Notes under the pieces: model-generated
Seen by the model: the letters and a program-made list of their open reading frames with translations, nothing else
What the model was told of the DNA's origin: nothing
Databases searched by the model: none
Program-made: the position numbers and the translations under genes
In this document: one piece after another, positions 52,844 to 62,196 of the stretch
Layout: each line of letters begins with the position of its first letter
How positions within the stretch are numbered: the stretch's first letter is position 1
NCBI RefSeq assembly: GCF_025753855.1
Contig: NZ_JAOWPT010000012.1
Coordinates: forward strand, 124,001 to 188,000
Reading direction: 5' to 3'
DNA: 64,000 nt
DNA from: Mesorhizobium sp. ZC-5
GTDB taxonomy: Bacteria > Pseudomonadota > Alphaproteobacteria > Rhizobiales > Rhizobiaceae

Positions 52844-52872
52844 CTGGACAACGACCTGCCCGGAGATGACCG

Positions 52873-53766
52873 ATGAACAGGCTGAAAGCTATCCTTGACG
52901 AAAAGAAGCTGCTGCTGGCGCCGGGCGTTTATGACGCGCTGTCGGCATTGATCGCCGAACAATGCGGCGCCCGCGCTGTCTACCTCTCCGGTGCGGGCGT
53001 CGCCTACACCCGCTTCGGACGGTCCGATCTGGGCCTGGTCGACATGACGGAAATGGCGCAGATCATCACCGCGATCCGCGAACGCGTTTCGGTACCGATC
53101 ATCGCCGATGGCGACAATGGCTTCGGCAATGCGCTCAACATGCAGCGGACGGTCCGCACCTATGAGCGGGCGGGAGCCAACGCCATCCAGATCGAGGACC
53201 AGACGCTGCCGAAACGCTGCGGCCATCTGACCGGCAAGTCGGTCATCCCGGCGGCTGAAATGGCCGGCAAGATCAAGGCCGCCGTCGATTCCCGCAACGA
53301 GATGCTGATCATCGCGCGCACCGATGCGATTGCGATCGAAGGGTTCGAGAAGGCCCTTGAGCGAGCGCATCTCTATGCCGATGCCGGCGCCGACGTCATT
53401 TTCGTCGAAGCGCTTCAGGATATCGGCCAGATGCGCGCAGTGGTAAAGAGCCTCGGCCACCGCAAGCCGTTGTTCGTCAATCTGATCGAGGGTGGACGAA
53501 CGCCGGTGCTGCCGCTGCATGAATTGGAAGCCATGGGCTACTCCATCGCGATCTATCCCGCGAGCGGCGTCAGGGCCGTCGCAAAGCATATGACGGATTT
53601 CTACACCACTATCGTGCGTGATGGCGGCACGGACGCGTTCCGCGACCGCATGTTGGATTTTAATGGCCTCAACAAGCTGATCGGAACGCCAGAACTGCTG
53701 GCGCATGCCGAGACGTACAAGGCGGAAAATTTCGAGCCGGGGCGGACGCGGTCGACGGCTGCGTAG
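52873..53766 (+). CDS. Isocitrate lyase/PEP mutase family enzyme (3), PrpB/dimethylmalate lyase-like
   Basis: 297 residues. It has LLLAPGVYDALSALIAEQCG, RAVYLSGAGVAYTRFGRSDL, IIADGDNGFGNALNMQRTVR (metal-binding DGDNGFG), and IQIEDQTLPKRCGHLTGKSV. The KRCGH block carries the catalytic Cys of isocitrate and methylisocitrate lyases, and IIARTDAIAIEGFEKALERA also fits. The most likely activity is cleavage of 2-methylisocitrate or 2,3-dimethylmalate-type acids. It is downstream of transporter set 2 and may act on what that set imports. Confidence 0.87.
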   Translation: MNRLKAILDEKKLLLAPGVYDALSALIAEQCGARAVYLSGAGVAYTRFGRSDLGLVDMTEMAQIITAIRERVSVPIIADGDNGFGNALNMQRTVRTYERAGANAIQIEDQTLPKRCGHLTGKSVIPAAEMAGKIKAAVDSRNEMLIIARTDAIAIEGFEKALERAHLYADAGADVIFVEALQDIGQMRAVVKSLGHRKPLFVNLIEGGRTPVLPLHELEAMGYSIAIYPASGVRAVAKHMTDFYTTIVRDGGTDAFRDRMLDFNGLNKLIGTPELLAHAETYKAENFEPGRTRSTAA

Positions 53767-53840
53767 GGCAAGGAACCGGGTACGGCGGTCAGGAGCGCAT
53801 GCGAGCCCAGCGACGCCTGGCCCAGAATTGGACTGCTCGT

Positions 53841-54833
53841 TCAGACGATGCGCGACTTGATCGCCCGACCTTCATGGCAGGCTACAAGGTTGTTCAAGGC
53901 GAATTCGGCCTTCTCCTCCTGGACGTCCACTCCGCCGGTCGCGCAATGGGGCGTGATGATCACGTTGGGCGCGGTGAAGAGGTCGAGATCTGTCGGCGGC
54001 GGCTCGATATCGAGTACGTCGAGCGCGGCGCCGCCGAGACGCCCTTCGCGCAAAGCCGCGGTCAATTCGACCTGATCGACAATGCCACCGCGGGCAGTAT
54101 TCACCAGCGTGCCTTTCGGGCCGAGCAGGTCTAACTGGCGGCGGCTGATGAGGCCGCGGGTGCCGTCGTTCAGCGCGACGTAGAGCGATGCGAGCGTGGC
54201 CTGCTCAAAAGCCGCGTCGAGATCGGAGGTGAAACTGACGCGGCTTGAAGCGCCTAGCGCCTCCGCCCAGGCTTCGCCATCCTCCGGCCGGGTGCGGCTG
54301 TAGACGATGAGCGTGCAGCCCAGGCCTAGGAAGAGCTTGGCCGCGTGTCGGGCGATGCGCCCGAAGCCGATGATAGCCACGACCTGCTTGCCGATCTGGC
54401 GAATGCGGCGCCGCGGCTCCCAGCGTGGCCATTCGTGTTGGCGTCGCACGGCGTCGTCCAGATAGGGAATGCGCTTGAGCGCAGAGACGGCGAGGGCGAC
54501 CGAATGTTCGGCGACTGCCAGGGAGGCGCTGTCGACCGGGCAGTTGGCAAGCGCGATCCCGCGCTGCTTCAGCCTGTCGAGATCGATGCCGTCATAGCCG
54601 ACGCCGAGTTTCTGGATCATCCTCAGCTTGGGCGAAGCGTCGATCGCCTCGGTCGGCATCCAGCCGCCCGCCATCAGGATGTAGTCGGCCTCCTTGAGCA
54701 TCGCGCGCTGGGCCTCGTCGAAATCGGTGCCCGCGGTCAGCAGCGACCAATTCGAAGGCATCATTTCCAGGACGATGTCCTTCAGCAGCCCGTTTTCCGT
54801 GGCGATGAGGCCAAGCTTGATCGCGGCAACCAT
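53841..54833 (-). CDS. D-2-hydroxyacid dehydrogenase (1)
   Basis: 330 residues. NAD-binding GKQVVAIIGFGRIARHAAKL (GxGxxxx17), substrate-binding and catalytic groups in LVNTARGGIVDQVELTAALR (Arg), LDVLDIEPPPTDLDLF (Glu) and VIITPHCATGGVDVQE (His). The N-terminal domain contains QKLGVGYDGIDLDRLKQRGI. This is a SerA/hydroxypyruvate reductase-type oxidoreductase. It points against the lyase gene, and upstream is an RraA-like gene in the same direction. Confidence 0.87.
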   Translation of the reverse strand: MVAAIKLGLIATENGLLKDIVLEMMPSNWSLLTAGTDFDEAQRAMLKEADYILMAGGWMPTEAIDASPKLRMIQKLGVGYDGIDLDRLKQRGIALANCPVDSASLAVAEHSVALAVSALKRIPYLDDAVRRQHEWPRWEPRRRIRQIGKQVVAIIGFGRIARHAAKLFLGLGCTLIVYSRTRPEDGEAWAEALGASSRVSFTSDLDAAFEQATLASLYVALNDGTRGLISRRQLDLLGPKGTLVNTARGGIVDQVELTAALREGRLGGAALDVLDIEPPPTDLDLFTAPNVIITPHCATGGVDVQEEKAEFALNNLVACHEGRAIKSRIV

Positions 54834-54858
54834 TGAGCGTTCCTGATTTGTCGGTGTT

Positions 54859-55557
54859 TCAGACAGGGCAGCCCTTGGCGCGCAGGATGGAATTGAAACG
54901 CTCCGGATCGCCGGTGCCTTCCTGGGCGGCCTTGCGAAGCTTCTCTTCCTTGCTCGTCTGTTCTTCGACGTGCGGCCAAAGCGTGTCGAGGTCGCCGGGA
55001 GCGACGGCGACGATGCCGTCCGCGTCAGCGAGCACCAGGTCGCCTGGATTGACGGCCATGCCGCCGACGGTGACGGGAACGTTGATCTCGCCCGGCCCGT
55101 CTTTGCTTGGCCCGCGATGGGTAGCGCTGCGTGCCCAGACCGGCATGCCCATGATCGCGAGCTCGGCGATATCGCGGACGGCGCCGTCGATCACGAAGCC
55201 GCTGATCTTGCGGAAGATCGCCGTGGCGACGATGTTCCCGCCGATCAGCGCCTGGGTCCCGTCGCCGCCACCGTCGATGACCAGCATGTCGCCGGGCTCG
55301 ACCAGCATCAGTGCCTTGTGGATCATCAGATTGTCACCTGGGCGAACACGAACGGTGAAGGCGCGGCCGACCGCGATGAGGTTGAGGTCACCATGGAACG
55401 CGCGCAGCCCTATGGTGCCGACCGAACGGCCCATGCTGTCGCTGACATAGGCGACTGGCGTGCCGGCGAAGCGCCGTACCCACTCGTCGGAGACGAGCTC
55501 CGCTCGTGGGTTGATGCGGAATCCGATCGGCCATTGCGCCGGGGCCTGAGTGTTCAT
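54859..55557 (-). CDS. RraA-like family protein (4-hydroxy-4-methyl-2-oxoglutarate aldolase type)
   Basis: 232 residues from ATG 55557 (MNTQAPAQWP), with GGGAGGA upstream on the minus strand. Family blocks: VAYVSDSMGRSVGTIGLRAF, DMLVIDGGGDGTQALIGGNI, FVIDGAVRDIAELAIMGMPV (substrate/metal DGAVRD) and LVLADADGIVAVAPGDLDTL. Enzymes of this type split branched hydroxy-oxo acids to pyruvate or oxaloacetate. It overlaps in function with the frameshifted copy at 47983. Probably one operon with the dehydrogenase at 53841. Confidence 0.87.
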   Translation of the reverse strand: MNTQAPAQWPIGFRINPRAELVSDEWVRRFAGTPVAYVSDSMGRSVGTIGLRAFHGDLNLIAVGRAFTVRVRPGDNLMIHKALMLVEPGDMLVIDGGGDGTQALIGGNIVATAIFRKISGFVIDGAVRDIAELAIMGMPVWARSATHRGPSKDGPGEINVPVTVGGMAVNPGDLVLADADGIVAVAPGDLDTLWPHVEEQTSKEEKLRKAAQEGTGDPERFNSILRAKGCPV

Positions 55558-55750
55558 GATGATGTTCCTCCCTTCAGCGACGATTTGCCCGTAGCGTCGT
55601 GCAACCAAAAATCCGCTCCAATCGCAAATGCCTTTTGCTTATGGCGCCATGCCGAAGCGGGCGGGCATCATGCGATTGAAAATCGGCATTGGAGGGAAAA
55701 GCCGGCCTGGGGCATGGATGTCGGCAAGATCACAATCAGCAGAGCCTACG

Positions 55751-56830
55751 ATGTCCAACCAGAAGAAACCATTTCGTATTGCGGTCATCCCCGGCGATGG
55801 CATTGGAAAAGAGGTGGTGCCCGAAGGCATCCGCGTCCTCGAGGCGGCGGCGGCAAAATACGGGATCGATCTTGCCTTCGACCACTTCGATTTCGCGTCC
55901 TGCGACTACTACCTGCAGCACGGCAAGATGATGCCGGACGACTGGAAGGCTCGAATCGGCGGCCACGATGCGATCTTTTTCGGCGCTGTCGGGTGGCCCG
56001 AGGCAGTTCCCGACCACATCTCGCTCTGGGGATCGCTGATCCAGTTCCGCCGCGAATTCGACCAGTATGTGAACCTGCGCCCCGTCCGCCTGATGCCTGG
56101 GGTCCAATCGCCGCTGGCAGGCCGCAAAGCCGGCGATATCGATTTTTATGTCGTGCGCGAGAACACCGAAGGCGAGTATTCGTCGATCGGCGGGCGCATG
56201 TTCCCCGGAACCGAACGCGAGATCGTGCTGCAGGAAACCGTGATGAGCCGCGTCGGCGTCGACCGGATTCTTCGTTTCGCCTTCGACCTGGCGCGGCGGC
56301 GGGAGCGCAAGAGCCTCACCTCCGCGACGAAGTCGAACGGCATATCGATCACCATGCCTTACTGGGACGAGCGGGTGGAGGCGATGGCGCAGGCCTATCC
56401 CGATATCCGCTGGGACAAGTACCACATCGATATCCTCTGCGCGCACTTCGTGCTCAATCCGGATCGCTTCGACGTTGTGGTGGCATCGAACCTGTTCGGA
56501 GACATCCTCTCCGATCTCGGTCCGGCCTGCACCGGCACAATTGGGATCGCGCCCTCTGGCAACATCAATCCGGAACGCCGGTTTCCCTCACTGTTCGAGC
56601 CTGTTCATGGCTCTGCGCCTGATATCGCCGGCAAAGGCATCGCCAACCCGGTGGGGCAGATATGGGCGGGTGCAATGATGCTGGACCACTTCGGCCATCA
56701 GGATGCAGCGAACGCAATTGTGGCTGCGGTCGAAAAGGTGATGGTGGAATCTTCGCTCCGCACGCGCGATCTCGGTGGCACGGCCGACACCGTCACCTGC
56801 GGAAAGGCGATCGCGCAGGCATTGCTTTAG
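55751..56830 (+). CDS. Tartrate dehydrogenase/D-malate dehydrogenase-family enzyme
   Basis: 359 residues from ATG 55751. [20 protein letters not shown] opens the fold. Family features: SLIQFRREFDQYVNLRPVRL, FYVVRENTEGEYSSIGGRMF (Tyr), SLTSATKSNGISITMPYWDE (Lys), VVASNLFGDILSDLGPACTG and [39 protein letters not shown] is characteristic of tartrate dehydrogenase/decarboxylase (TtuC/DmlA). It oxidises D-malate, tartrate or 3-isopropylmalate with NAD and Mn. A LysR gene converges on it with 2 bases between the stops. Confidence 0.88.
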   Translation: MSNQKKPFRIAVIPGDGIGKEVVPEGIRVLEAAAAKYGIDLAFDHFDFASCDYYLQHGKMMPDDWKARIGGHDAIFFGAVGWPEAVPDHISLWGSLIQFRREFDQYVNLRPVRLMPGVQSPLAGRKAGDIDFYVVRENTEGEYSSIGGRMFPGTEREIVLQETVMSRVGVDRILRFAFDLARRRERKSLTSATKSNGISITMPYWDERVEAMAQAYPDIRWDKYHIDILCAHFVLNPDRFDVVVASNLFGDILSDLGPACTGTIGIAPSGNINPERRFPSLFEPVHGSAPDIAGKGIANPVGQIWAGAMMLDHFGHQDAANAIVAAVEKVMVESSLRTRDLGGTADTVTCGKAIAQALL

Positions 56831-56832
56831 GA

Positions 56833-57753
56833 TCAGGTCTCGGCGCCGTTCGCCACGCGTTTGACGCAGGCCCAGAATTTTTCGGCCGCCGGGCTCTGCC
56901 GGGCGCGCGGCCGGACGATGCAGATCTCGATCGGAACATCGAAATTCTCGGAGCCTGCACGCACCAGGGTCCCGGCTGCGAGATCGTTCACTACCAGGCT
57001 GCGCGGCAGCCAGGCCATGCCGCGGCCGTCGCGCGTCATGGCCGCCAGAACGGTCGCCACATGCGAGGCGAACACGGATGCGAGCCAGGTCGGCGGCATG
57101 TCGAGAGCCTGGGTGGCTGCCAGGATGCGCCCCATGCCCGAGGTGGAGCTATATTTGAGATGAGGGACCGGCTCGGTCACGGAACCGGGCAAGGCATAGC
57201 GAGGCTTGCCGTCCTCGGTCGGGATGCTGAGAGGCATCAACACATCCTCGCCCACCACGAGCGATTGAAATGCCTCCGGCCGCAGCGAGGTGGCCGCCGA
57301 TTTGTGTCGATGACAGAGGAGGAAATGCGCCTCTCCCTGCTTCATCACCCCTTCGCAGCCGGTCATGTTGTTGGTCACCAGGCTGACGGTGGACGTGAGA
57401 CTCTCGACCTTCTCGATGCGGCTCAGGAACTGTGGGAAGAACGTCATCGAGAGGGCATGCGTGCTGGCGAATCGTACCGTAGTGGCGGAGCCGGTCGCTG
57501 CCGCGCGCGTTTGTTCGCGGCCGAGATAGATACGCCGCGTGACCTCTTCCGCCATCGGCTTGAAGGCCTCGCCGGCGGCGGTGAGCTCGACGCGATGCGT
57601 GTCGCGGTCGAACAGGGGCGCGCCGACCCAATCCTCCAGGGTTTTCACCCGCCGGCTGAATGCGGGTTGCGTGATGTGGCGCTTTTCGGCTGCCCGGCTG
57701 AAATGGCCGCACTCCACAAGCGCAAGGAAATCTTCGAGCCAGGCGAGTTCCAT
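56833..57753 (-). CDS. LysR-family transcriptional regulator
   Basis: 306 residues. N-terminal helix-turn-helix: MELAWLEDFLALVECGHFSR, AAEKRHITQPAFSRRVKTLE and PLFDRDTHRVELTAAGE. The rest is the effector-binding domain. It probably senses an acid of the cluster and controls the operon starting at 57977, to which it is divergent, or the tartrate-type dehydrogenase beside it. An 11-base inverted repeat at 57794-57825 sits in the divergent region. Confidence 0.9.
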   Translation of the reverse strand: MELAWLEDFLALVECGHFSRAAEKRHITQPAFSRRVKTLEDWVGAPLFDRDTHRVELTAAGEAFKPMAEEVTRRIYLGREQTRAAATGSATTVRFASTHALSMTFFPQFLSRIEKVESLTSTVSLVTNNMTGCEGVMKQGEAHFLLCHRHKSAATSLRPEAFQSLVVGEDVLMPLSIPTEDGKPRYALPGSVTEPVPHLKYSSTSGMGRILAATQALDMPPTWLASVFASHVATVLAAMTRDGRGMAWLPRSLVVNDLAAGTLVRAGSENFDVPIEICIVRPRARQSPAAEKFWACVKRVANGAET

Positions 57754-57793
57754 CCAGAGGAAGCCTTCTCCATTTGGTTCCGTTGGCCGGTCG

Positions 57794-57825
57794 CTAGAGC
57801 AATGGCCGATCGCACATTGCTCTAG
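57794..57825. repeat. Inverted repeat between the LysR gene and the divergent operon
   Basis: CTAGAGCAATG (57794-57804) and CATTGCTCTAG (57815-57825) are perfect inverted repeats with a 10-base spacer. It is 41 bases upstream of the LysR start and could be its operator, though CTAGAGCAAT-type palindromes also occur as dispersed repeats in rhizobia. Confidence 0.5.
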
Positions 57826-57976
57826 TGGCCCGACGCTTCGAGGTCAAACCGAACGCACCTTCAAGTATCAGATCATGAGGATTCGGCATTTGAGGCGCTT
57901 GCCCCGCAATGATAGGCGGGCTTTGCGGAGAGCTTTTTAGAAACAGCTCACGCAAGGAATGAGGAAGCATCCGGGA

Positions 57977-58999
57977 ATGTCGAACCGCAAGGTCGTCATC
58001 ACACAGCAGTTCTTCGACGAGGAATCCGTCGCCTATCTCAAGGCGAACGGCTGCGACGTGACCGTTGCGAAGCTGCCCGGCGGCAAGCCCGACGGCAGCC
58101 TGTCGCATGACGAGTTGGTCGGCCTGCTCAGCGGCGCCCACGGATGGATTGTCGGCCATGCACCCGTCACCAGGGAGCTTCTCGCGGCGCTACCAGACCT
58201 GACGGTCATCTCACGGCGCGGTGTTGGCTACGATCGCGTCGACGTTGACGCGGCCAGGGATCTCGGCCGCGTCGTCGCGATTGCGGTAGGCGGCAACGAG
58301 GCCGCGGTGGCGGACCTTGCCATCGGGCTGATGCTCGGCGTCGGCCGCCGCGTCGGTGAATCGCAGGAGGCGATGAAGGCCGGCAAATGGTCGATCCTGA
58401 TGGGGACCGATCTCACTCGGAAGACCGTAGGCCTGGTCGGGCTCGGACGGATCGGCCGCCAGGTGGTCCAGAGGTTGAAAGCGTTCGACGCGCGTATCCT
58501 CATCTCGGCACCTCGTCCGGACGAAGAATACGCGCAGACGATGGGCCTGACCTATGTCCCGCTCGAAACGCTTTTTGCCGAGAGCGACTACATCAGCCTC
58601 CATGCGCCGCTGACTTCCGAGACGCGCTTCCTCGTCAGCGACAAGACGATACCGCTGATGAAGTCCGATGCAATCATCATCAATACGGCGCGCGGCGGTC
58701 TGGTGGAGGACGCGCATCTGCTCGCCGCCCTCAGGGAAAAGAGGCTCGGCGGCGCCGGGCTGGACGTTTTTGTGAGTGAGGCGGATTCTTCCTATAAACC
58801 GGTGACCGAAGAGCTGATCCGGCTTCCCAACGTCGCGGCGACACCCCACGCGGCGGCATCGACGCGAGAGGCGCTTGCCCTCACCAACATGATCGCTTCG
58901 CAATCGGTCGTCGCCGTATTCGACGGGTCCTCACCACAGGCGAACCGGATTGTCGTCGACGGTCGGCCTGACGGTGGAGATCCAGGATCGCGGCGCTGA
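57977..58999 (+). CDS. D-2-hydroxyacid dehydrogenase (2)
   Basis: 340 residues from ATG 57977 (MSNRKVVITQ), with GAGGA about 12 bases upstream; the ATG at 57959 is too close to its AAGGA. NAD-binding TVGLVGLGRIGRQVVQRLKA, catalytic IINTARGGLVEDAHLLAALR (Arg), GLDVFVSEADSSYKPV (Glu) and NVAATPHAAASTREALALTN (His). The SerA-type fold fits a dehydrogenase of a C3-C5 2-hydroxyacid. First gene of a run ending at 63998. Confidence 0.87.
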   Translation: MSNRKVVITQQFFDEESVAYLKANGCDVTVAKLPGGKPDGSLSHDELVGLLSGAHGWIVGHAPVTRELLAALPDLTVISRRGVGYDRVDVDAARDLGRVVAIAVGGNEAAVADLAIGLMLGVGRRVGESQEAMKAGKWSILMGTDLTRKTVGLVGLGRIGRQVVQRLKAFDARILISAPRPDEEYAQTMGLTYVPLETLFAESDYISLHAPLTSETRFLVSDKTIPLMKSDAIIINTARGGLVEDAHLLAALREKRLGGAGLDVFVSEADSSYKPVTEELIRLPNVAATPHAAASTREALALTNMIASQSVVAVFDGSSPQANRIVVDGRPDGGDPGSRR

Positions 59000-59099
59000 G
59001 GAGGCGCGAGAATACAGAATTCCATGCAGCAGACGGGCATGCCGCATAGAAGAACTGGCGAGTGTTCAAATTTCCAGAATTGCCCATGGGAGGATACGA

Positions 59100-60065
59100 A
59101 TGAACTTTCTCAAACGCACAATGGTGGCGCTTGCAGCGACCATGACGATCGGAGCGGCTCACGCGCAGGACGCGGCCAACTTCCCTGATCATCCATTGCG
59201 GCTGGTGGTGCCTTTCGGGGCCGGTGGCGGCTCGGACACCCTGGCACGCACGCTCGCCGGATCCGCATCGCCCTATCTCGGCCAGCCGATCAGCATCGAC
59301 ATGCAGCCTGGCGCATCGGGCGTGATCGGCACGACCGAGTTCGTCCGCTCGGCCAAGCCGGACGGCTATGATCTGATTATAACCGGTACCGGCGCGACGA
59401 CGACGATTCCGCACTCGCAGAAGCTCACCTACGATCCGCTGAACGATTTCGAGTTCGTCATCGGCGTGGTCGGGCTGACCGAAGTTCTCGCCGTCCGCAA
59501 GGATTTCCCGGCGAAGGACGCCAAGGAGTTCATCGAATACATCAAGGCCAATCCCGGCAAGGTTTCGCTCGGCCACAGCGGCACCGGCGGCGAGGATTGG
59601 GCGCTGATCCGCCTGCTCGCCAATGCGACGGAATCCGACCTGACCGACGTACCGTTCGATGGCGGCGGGCCTGCCGCGACCGCCGCTGCCGGCGGCCATA
59701 TCGATGGCGTGATCTCCTCGCTCGTGGCGGTGACGCCGTTCATGGAGTCGGGCGACCTGCGCGTCCTGGCGGTCATCGCGACCACGCCGTCGGATGCCCT
59801 GCCGGACGTCCCGACCATGCCTTCGCTGGGCTACAAGGATGTCGTGCTCGACAGCCGCCTGGGCATCGCCGCACCGAAGGGCACCCCGAAGGAAATCGTT
59901 CAGAAGCTGCATGATGCCTTCAAGAAGACGATGGAAGACCCGTCCTTCCTCAGCTTCGCCAAGCGGCTGAACATGAACCTGCAGTATGTCGGCCTCGAAG
60001 ACTACAAGAAGGCCCTGCAGGGTGACTTCGACCGCATCGGCACGGTTTACGAGAAGACCAAGTAA
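59100..60065 (+). CDS. tctC: Tripartite tricarboxylate transporter binding protein (set 3)
   Basis: 321 residues from ATG 59100, with GGGAGGATACGA upstream. Signal peptide MNFLKRTMVALAATMTIGAA..HAQ. TctC features: LVVPFGAGGGSDTLARTLAG, MQPGASGVIGTTEFVRSAKP and DGYDLIITGTGATTTIPHSQ, then GGHIDGVISSLVAV. Periplasmic receptor of set 3; order here is tctC-tctB-tctA. A long frame from 58950 has no earlier good start. Confidence 0.92.
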   Translation: MNFLKRTMVALAATMTIGAAHAQDAANFPDHPLRLVVPFGAGGGSDTLARTLAGSASPYLGQPISIDMQPGASGVIGTTEFVRSAKPDGYDLIITGTGATTTIPHSQKLTYDPLNDFEFVIGVVGLTEVLAVRKDFPAKDAKEFIEYIKANPGKVSLGHSGTGGEDWALIRLLANATESDLTDVPFDGGGPAATAAAGGHIDGVISSLVAVTPFMESGDLRVLAVIATTPSDALPDVPTMPSLGYKDVVLDSRLGIAAPKGTPKEIVQKLHDAFKKTMEDPSFLSFAKRLNMNLQYVGLEDYKKALQGDFDRIGTVYEKTK

Positions 60066-60076
60066 GGCAAAAGCGG

Positions 60077-60107
60077 GCGGCCGGGACACCCTGTCTACCG
60101 GCCGCCT
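60077..60107 (+). terminator. Hairpin between tctC and tctB of set 3
   Basis: GGCGGCCGG (60077-60085) pairs perfectly with CCGGCCGCC (60099-60107) around a 13-base loop, in the 60-base gap between the two genes. Lacking a T-run, it probably stabilises the tctC message so that more binding protein than permease is made. Confidence 0.55.
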
Positions 60108-60125
60108 CAAAGCGGGAAAACTGAC

Positions 60126-60650
60126 ATGACTGAAGAATCAGGCGCGATCGACACGCCGCCGGAGCAGAGCGCGCGGGACGCGCGCATCCATCGCAGGCTG
60201 GACCTGGCGGTCGCTCTTTTCTTCCTGGTTCTCGGGCTGATCGTGCTCCAGCAGGTGTGGACCGAACTGCCGCTGATGCGCATGCGCCAGGTTGGGCCGG
60301 GCATGCTTCCCTTCGGCGTCGGGTGCATTCTGGTGGCGATGAGCTCCATGCTTGTCTGGCAGAATCTGCGCGGCGAGGCTCCGGCCGGCGATCCATCGAT
60401 TCCAACCTTGTTGGAAGGCAGCCGTGTCGTGGCCGTGGTGGTCATGCTGGTCGCCGCGATCGGGCTTGCGCCCGTTCTCGGTACGCTGGTCACGCTTGGA
60501 CTCTTCATCTTTCTGGAGTTGCGAATGGTCGAGCGTCGCAGTCCGCTGCTCAGCGTTGCCACCGCCGTTCTCATTACGCTCTTCATCTACATCACGTTCG
60601 AAGCCCTGCTGGGTGTTGCCCTGCCTGCTGGCGTGCTTGGGCTTCGATAG
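60126..60650 (+). CDS. tctB: Tripartite tricarboxylate transporter small subunit (set 3)
   Basis: 174 residues. Membrane segments begin at about residue 25 (LDLAVALFFLVLGLIVLQQV); the TctB pattern RMRQVGPGMLPFGVGCILVA is present, followed by a cytoplasmic loop and two more hydrophobic helices. It stands 9 bases before tctA. Confidence 0.85.
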   Translation: MTEESGAIDTPPEQSARDARIHRRLDLAVALFFLVLGLIVLQQVWTELPLMRMRQVGPGMLPFGVGCILVAMSSMLVWQNLRGEAPAGDPSIPTLLEGSRVVAVVVMLVAAIGLAPVLGTLVTLGLFIFLELRMVERRSPLLSVATAVLITLFIYITFEALLGVALPAGVLGLR

Positions 60651-60659
60651 GTCAGGATC

Positions 60660-62195
60660 ATGGAAACTCTGAGCCTGCTCGGCGATGGCTTCATCATCGC
60701 GCTCAGCTGGGAAAACCTGGTCTGGGTGATCTTCGGCACGATCATGGGCACGCTTGTCGGCGCGCTCCCCGGTCTCGGGCCTACGGCCGGCATGGCTGTC
60801 CTGTTGCCATTCGCCTTCACGCTGAACCCGACATCGGCCCTGATCATGCTCGGCGGCATCTACTATGGAGCCATGTATGGAGGGACGATCACCTCGGTCC
60901 TCCTCAACATTCCGGGCGAGTCCGATTCCATCTGGACAGCGCTGGAGGGACACAAGCTCGCACAGAAGGGTCGCGGCGGCGCGGTGCTGATCATCGCCGC
61001 CGTCATGTCTTTCGCAGCCGGCACGGCAAGCCTTGTCCTGCTCGTGGCGCTAGCTCCCCAGCTTGCCCGCTGGGCGCTGAGTTTCGGGCCGGCCGAGCAG
61101 TTCGGCGTTCTTCTCATCGGGCTTGCGATGATCTCGGGACTGTCGTCGAAGCAGCCGGTCAGGGGCTGGATGATGCTCGCCTTCGGCCTCGGCATCGGCA
61201 TGGTCGGCCTCGACATCGTCACCGGCACGCCGCGTTTCACCTTCGGTGTCGACAGGCTGCTCGACGGGCTGGATTTCCTGCCTGTGACCGTCGGCATGTT
61301 CGGCGTGGCCGAAGTGCTGGCCAATGTCGAACGGAACATGCGCGTCACGGCCGACACCAGCCTCGGTTTTCGCGACATGCTTCCGACCAGGGAGGAATGG
61401 CGCAAAAGCCGCTTTCCGGCGCTGCGTGGCACCCTGATAGGCTTCTTCATCGGCATCATCCCGGGCTCAGGCACGACCATGGCGGCGACGGCCTCGTATG
61501 CGGTCGAGCAGCGTGTCTCAAGGCGCCCGGAAGAGTTCGGCAACGGCGCGATCGAGGGCGTCGCCGGTCCCGAATCCGCCAACAACGCCGCGACCAGCGG
61601 CGCCATGGTGCCGATCCTGTCGCTTGGCGTTCCAAGCTCGCCGGCGACGGCTGTGCTTTTCGGCGCCATGCTGATGCAGGGCCTGCGTCCGGGTCCGTTG
61701 CTGTTTCAGACGAATCCGACGGTGATCTGGGGATTCCTTGCCAGCATGTATGTCGGCAACGTCATCCTCCTGATCCTCAACACGCTTTTCATCCCGGCCT
61801 TCACCAAGATGACGGTCAAGGCCGTGCCGATCCTGAACGCCTTCGTTCTGGTACTGTGCTTCGTCGGCGTCTATGCCTTCCGCAACAGCCTGTTCGATGT
61901 CGGCGTCATGCTGACCTTCGGTGTCATCGGATATCTGCTGAACAAGCTGAGCTATCCGACCATGCCGTTGATCCTCGGTATCGTGCTCGGTGATGTGGCG
62001 GAACTGACGCTTAGGCAGTCGTTGATCATCTCGCGGGGCGATCCGATGATCTTCTTCTCCAGCCCGATCGCGGCAACGCTGATGACGGTCGCCATCCTCG
62101 TGATCGTTTTGCCCTTTGTCGCAAGGCTTCGTCGCCGGTTCGCCGCTGTTAAGCCCACACCGAAGCCAAATCCAACAGCAAACCAGGATGTTTGA
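60660..62195 (+). CDS. tctA: Tripartite tricarboxylate transporter large permease (set 3)
   Basis: 511 residues. LVGALPGLGPTAGMAVLLPF, YYGAMYGGTITSVLLNIPGE, IPGSGTTMAATASYAVEQRV and NGAIEGVAGPESANNAATSG are the standard TctA blocks. Inner-membrane pore of set 3. The stop lies 1 base before the start of the next gene, so the two are coupled. Confidence 0.93.
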   Translation: METLSLLGDGFIIALSWENLVWVIFGTIMGTLVGALPGLGPTAGMAVLLPFAFTLNPTSALIMLGGIYYGAMYGGTITSVLLNIPGESDSIWTALEGHKLAQKGRGGAVLIIAAVMSFAAGTASLVLLVALAPQLARWALSFGPAEQFGVLLIGLAMISGLSSKQPVRGWMMLAFGLGIGMVGLDIVTGTPRFTFGVDRLLDGLDFLPVTVGMFGVAEVLANVERNMRVTADTSLGFRDMLPTREEWRKSRFPALRGTLIGFFIGIIPGSGTTMAATASYAVEQRVSRRPEEFGNGAIEGVAGPESANNAATSGAMVPILSLGVPSSPATAVLFGAMLMQGLRPGPLLFQTNPTVIWGFLASMYVGNVILLILNTLFIPAFTKMTVKAVPILNAFVLVLCFVGVYAFRNSLFDVGVMLTFGVIGYLLNKLSYPTMPLILGIVLGDVAELTLRQSLIISRGDPMIFFSSPIAATLMTVAILVIVLPFVARLRRRFAAVKPTPKPNPTANQDV

Positions 62196-62196
62196 A

